Of a DNA stretch of 64,000 bases, positions 60,475 to 64,000 are shown piece after piece (the first letter of the stretch is position 1; each line of letters starts with the position of its first letter). The stretch is from Platerodrilus igneus (lineage: Eukaryota > Arthropoda > Insecta > Coleoptera > Lycidae), in the NCBI GenBank assembly GCA_036346225.1, contig JARFIW010000831.1, positions 3,100,001 to 3,164,000 of the forward strand, in the 5' to 3' direction. The notes beneath the pieces are model-generated. The model was not told where the DNA came from, searched no databases, and was given only the letters and a program-made list of their open reading frames with translations. Both the position numbers and the translations under genes were made by a program.

Positions 60475-60910
60475 TTGCCCAAAAGGGGCGGAATCAAGTA
60501 ACAAACTGAGAGTGCACCGGCTAACTAAGCTGGTGCGGAAGTGGGCTCTATAGAAACAATTAAAGAAATGAAACAAAAATCGAAAATGTAACAATTAACT
60601 AGATGCAATTTCAAGCTACGTTACTAATATCATTTACCTTGAAAGGATTTCAACACTGTCAAATTTATAGGCGCCAACTCGTCTAGTCTAGTGATATCCT
60701 AGTGACGACGAGTATTTTGAGGATCCTAATTACGCCATCCTCCTAGTGAAATGAAGTTCTGTTTACAAAATGATTAACTATCTATTCACACAAAGAAAAC
60801 AACAAGCTTCAGCTCACTGCGTCACCTAAATCTATATGAGTACAAATATCATCATACCTTCCTGAAAACAGGTGCATACACAGAATAGTAAAATTACAGA
60901 AATCTAGTTC
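60475..60910 (-). repeat. Unit A, fourth copy (diverged, partial)
   Basis: Colinear with 18735-19060: aaaaggggcggaa, gagtgc..cggctaacta, gtgcggaagtgggct, ttaccttgaaagg, aggcgccaa, gtgatatcctagtga. Identity is lower than between the other copies. Confidence 0.6.
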
Positions 60911-60954
60911 TTTGTTAATTAGTCATAACATTACGATTATATATATGATAATTA

Positions 60955-60996
<42 letters not shown>

Positions 60997-62752
60997 TATA
61001 ATTATATATATGATAATAATTCAAATAATGCCGTCAATTTTTCAATTAAACTTACAATGGCCAGGCTTTATACTCTAGACTAATCGTGGACGTTGTATAA
61101 TTCTATCAATATTTAACTGAACAAGCGTCATACATAAATGTTACCAACTAATAATAAAAGCAATTTCCAATTAGTCAGTACATAGTTACGTCTTAGTGCA
61201 AATTCAGAATTCCATGGAGACAGGATTAAATTAATGTGCAATCGGGTTTCTCATTTCTAATCTTCGTTGCTTTGCAACTAATCCATTTCAATTCTATTAG
61301 TGCTGTTGGGTTCTGTCGAAAAACCACGAATATAACCACATAAACCCCCCGCTTGCTAATTCATAGCCAGAGGGGTTTACTCAACTACCCTTTCCACGAT
61401 CACCCTCACATATATTCTCGTTATGGATCATGAATAATTAATTGTCTTTCGGTGGCTGTCTAGCTTTCGTCAGTCTCTTCCAACTCTTCAGCGTTGGAAT
61501 TTTATGTCATGATAAGTCTTCCTATTGAACTTATGGGTGTCACGTGAACAATGCATAAGTTCACATGATTTCATCTTGTAAAAGTCACGTACCAACGGCT
61601 ATTTCATTTTCTTAGCAGTTTGAATGGATACATTGAAACCGTTGTATGTTTCTGATATGTAATCTGATATTGTGAGCTTTACTAAATAAACGTTTGTGTT
61701 TTTAAGTAAATAACTACATTGTACGAATACGTGTAGTAACTACACCTGTTTCCATGTAACGTTAATTTTGCATAGTTTTACTAAAATTTGTAAAGAGCCC
61801 TCCCGTATTTGGAATAATTACGGTATGGAACTACATACTAATAATTTCACTGTTATTTACTTCTCAAATTATTCAAAACCTTTCTTAAAGTAACATGACC
61901 ATGTTATAAAAATTTACTATTATAATTATCCTGTTTGCCCCCTCCTCGGGCAATTACACATGTTTACATCTTTGTATTCGATTTCATAATACGTAATATT
62001 GAAATCTGTTTTCATTTTTAGAGTTTTCATATAATTTATAGACCCGAGTTACGTTCATATTACAGAGAAATAAAACTATACTTTTGTAATTTTAAGTTTA
62101 TTGTCTGAATTCCCTTTTGTAGGACTAAAACTGAACACTAATATTCATCAAATGGGGATATACAGAAAACATCAATATTAATTTTTACCGTTTAAGATAA
62201 TTTTTTTCTTTTCCATCAGGTTTTTATTTAAAGTAACGCAAACACGTTACAGATTCATCTAACTATTTGGATCGATTGGTAACTATGAATGAAACGTAGA
62301 TCTTCATTATGATCCATAAACAAAAAGACAGCGAAAGAGCTGAAATACTGATTCTCTTCGGTTTAAGAAGCTTCATGTACAGAAGGCAACGGGAAAGGTT
62401 CTTTGTTGCTTCCATTTGTTGGAATTGATATGGGATACTTCCTGGGGATTATTTGGAACACGGCAAAATTGTGACTAAACAAAACTATTCTTATTGATGA
62501 CTAAACTTCGCCAACTATTATTAGGAAAACACCAAGAAAAGAGATCCTCTATTTTGGATTTGTTCAACAGTAACGGCTAGTGTTGCAAAAATAAACGAAT
62601 TAAGCTTTAAACTGGTTGATTATCTCCGATACTTCCCTGCTTTCTTGTTCCGAACTTTAAAGTACATTAGTACATACATTTTGTTCACATATAAATGTAT
62701 TAGATCTTGTAAGAGACTATTGTTGCAATATTTTATTAATTATAAAACTTAC
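60911..62752. other. Unassigned AT-rich stretch, probable intron
   Basis: A (TA)n tract lies at about 60957-60995, inside a palindromic attata-rich region. No gene was recognised up to the exon at 62753. Confidence 0.5.
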
Positions 62753-62899
62753 TTGAGGGCACGATTCACTAAGAGATGAGTAACTGGACGATCTGCTTCC
62801 TAATGGTTCGGGGCTTAAACTTCCATAAGATGTAGTTGAACTTAAGGATACTGAGTCAGCTCTACTCCTATAAGGAGAAAGTTGCACATGCTTCATCAT
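62753..62899 (-). CDS. Probable host-gene exon, serine-rich, function unknown
   Basis: A 147-nt segment bounded on the minus strand by a strong acceptor (tttttattacag, AG at 62901-62900) and a consensus donor (GTAAGT at 62752-62747). It is open in phase 0 for all 49 codons. It reads MMKHVQLSPYRSRADSVSLS..TSYGSLSPEPLGSRSSSYSSLSESCPQ, rich in Ser with SP/SL motifs, as in disordered parts of regulatory proteins. Codon use and GC are higher than in the flanks and no repeat matches it. The first codon happens to be ATG, but the acceptor suggests an internal exon or a spliced 5' leader. I cannot assign the gene. The neighbouring exons are outside or unrecognised. Confidence 0.6.
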
Positions 62900-63277
62900 C
62901 TGTAATAAAAAATAAAATTTAAAGCGATCACATTTAAACAATGTATTATATAAAAATTTCAAGTTTGAGACATTTTGATACGAATATTTTTGCTCAATGG
63001 ATTTGGCGCTGTTCGTTCTGTGCACTAAGGATCCATTTTTACATAAGGACCAAGATTGTAAAATAAACGCCGGCATTTGTTGTTCCGAAATATAGATGAA
63101 AAACGTAGTTTTCTTATTTGAGGAAAATTCGCATTGACACCACGTGTAAAGTATTTGTGCTACAATTTTCAACGACTTTCCTACGGATTGGGGTGTGTTT
63201 TAAGCTTGCTCTTACATATTTATCACGACAAAATTCGATCAAAGGTAAAAGTCACAGCCATGATTGTTTAGTTACGT
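62900..63277. other. Flank of the exon, unassigned
   Basis: Nothing recognised beyond the splice acceptor. The longer open frame that reads through the exon to 63172 is probably intron readthrough. Confidence 0.45.
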
Positions 63278-64000
63278 CATATGGGGCAAAACGGGGTAGT
63301 CGACTAGGGCAAAGTGGGCAACATTTATTTAGTGCCCCATATGCACCATATTTATTGTATAGTTTCTTGTTCATGAGCGCGCTTTCTTGAATTACAGTAC
63401 AATGGATCGGACGTATATGCAAAAAGTCTTCTTGGTGTTTAGAATCAATAAAGTCGTTCATAGCAGTTTCCGGAGAAATGGGACACAAGAAAGCAGCGCA
63501 AAAATACAATGTGCTACAAACTACAATTGAATGCTATATCCAAAAGTACAGGGGCAATCCCGATGAAATGATCATAACAAAGAAATTAGGCCAAAACGTG
63601 ACTGCATTTACCGATGAGCAAAAGAATTAATAGAATATATATAATTAATGAACTTCTCGAATTTACGGCCTAACGCCTACTGATCTTCAAGCACTAGCTT
63701 TCAAGTTAGGCAGAAAAAATAAAATTTGTCACGATTTTAACCAAACAGATAAAATGACGGGAGCACCTGGCTGGGTGGATCAAAAAGATATCCGGATATA
63801 ACCTTTAGAAAGCCGGAAGCAATGTCAACGGCTAGTGCCATGGGGTTTAACAGGGTTACAGTTGCGAACTTTTTAATCTACGTAAAGTAGCGATTGATAA
63901 ATATACAATTACGCCGCAGCCCATTTACAACGTTTACGAAACCAGCATATCGACGATTTCCAAAAGTCATACCAAACTTTTTACCGTAATTGGTAACCGG
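63278..64000 (+). mobile_element. pogo/Tigger-like transposon, 5' part, cut by window end
   Basis: catatggggcaaaacggggta at 63278, followed by agggcaaagtgggca, are repeated G-rich strings of the type found at the ends of insect pogo-like elements. An 11-bp inverted repeat (63278-63288 / 63333-63343) lies there too. The transposase follows directly. The precise 5' end and its TA target could not be fixed. Confidence 0.55.
63402..64000 (+). pseudogene. pogo-like transposase (HTH/CENP-B type) pseudogene, partial
   Basis: Blocks in family order over two or three frames. First, GEMGHKKAAQKYNVLQTTIECYIQKYRG (63473-63556), a pipsqueak/CENP-B type helix-turn-helix. Then VTAFTDEQKN ending in a stop (63630). 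Then YGLTPTDLQALAFKLGRKNKICHDFNQTDKMTGAPGWV (63664-63778), the second DNA-binding segment. Past 63800 come KPEA..SARAMGFNRV and, in another frame, a block equivalent to PQ..YNVYETSISTISKSH.. (about 63910-63970), which would be the first catalytic Asp region. The Asp of the usual VDETG reads as Y-E-T here. Stops and shifts make it a pseudogene. The DDE remainder lies beyond 64000. Confidence 0.85.

Noticed and set aside
1..64000. CRISPR arrays, operons, bacterial promoters or riboswitches
   Set aside because: No regularly spaced short repeats with unique spacers and no prokaryotic gene organisation; the window is plainly eukaryotic.

Overview
This is an AT-rich eukaryotic window, almost certainly from an insect or other arthropod genome. 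The evidence is its transposon mix (piggyBac, an irritans/cecropia-type mariner, a pogo-like element, an R1-clade LINE, RTE-like LINEs, tRNA-derived SINEs), its long (TA)n tracts, and one GT-AG bounded, serine-rich exon with no neighbouring gene in sight. It reads as a big intron or intergenic interval packed with old, broken mobile elements. There is no operon-like structure and no intact long gene. All protein matches were made by eye from the translated sequence; no database search was run.

Layout. 1-3100: 3' half of an RTE-like LINE with its C-terminal/3' region in duplicate. 4335-6882: a complete piggyBac element (12-bp TIRs, TTAA on both sides) with a frameshifted transposase and one intron. 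8300-8595: SINE. About 10150-19780: a large imperfect inverted repeat (unit A plus a dimeric SINE in each arm). Its left arm is split by a 2.2 kb insertion that carries a 58-bp-TIR element. Then a 5'-truncated LINE tail (20092-20425) and an internally deleted mariner (22089-23058). 25035-30892: a second large inverted repeat made of two tail-to-tail copies of unit B, each abutting a (TA)n tract; a third copy lies at 54655-56766. 33193-33280: remnant of the TIR element. 35025-36870: unit A copy plus two SINEs. 40064-40154: a long hairpin holding a hammerhead-ribozyme-like core. 40485-44477: a near full-length RTE-like LINE with the same composite tail as the first. 45160-48950: a minus-strand R1-clade LINE. 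49260-49889: another LINE tail. 51972-52270: SINE. 53890-54375: minisatellites. 59036-59110: a tRNA-like head. 60475-60910: diverged unit A copy. 62753-62899: probable host-gene exon. 63278-64000: start of a pogo/CENP-B-like transposon running off the window.

The most interesting signals are three sites with hammerhead-ribozyme geometry (40064-40154, about 11400-11445, 30986-31022). In one of them the predicted cleavage point coincides with the start of a perfect 58-bp terminal inverted repeat. This suggests a Penelope-like or retrozyme-like element family, a link made by inference. The two multi-kilobase inverted repeats could give double-stranded RNA if transcribed.
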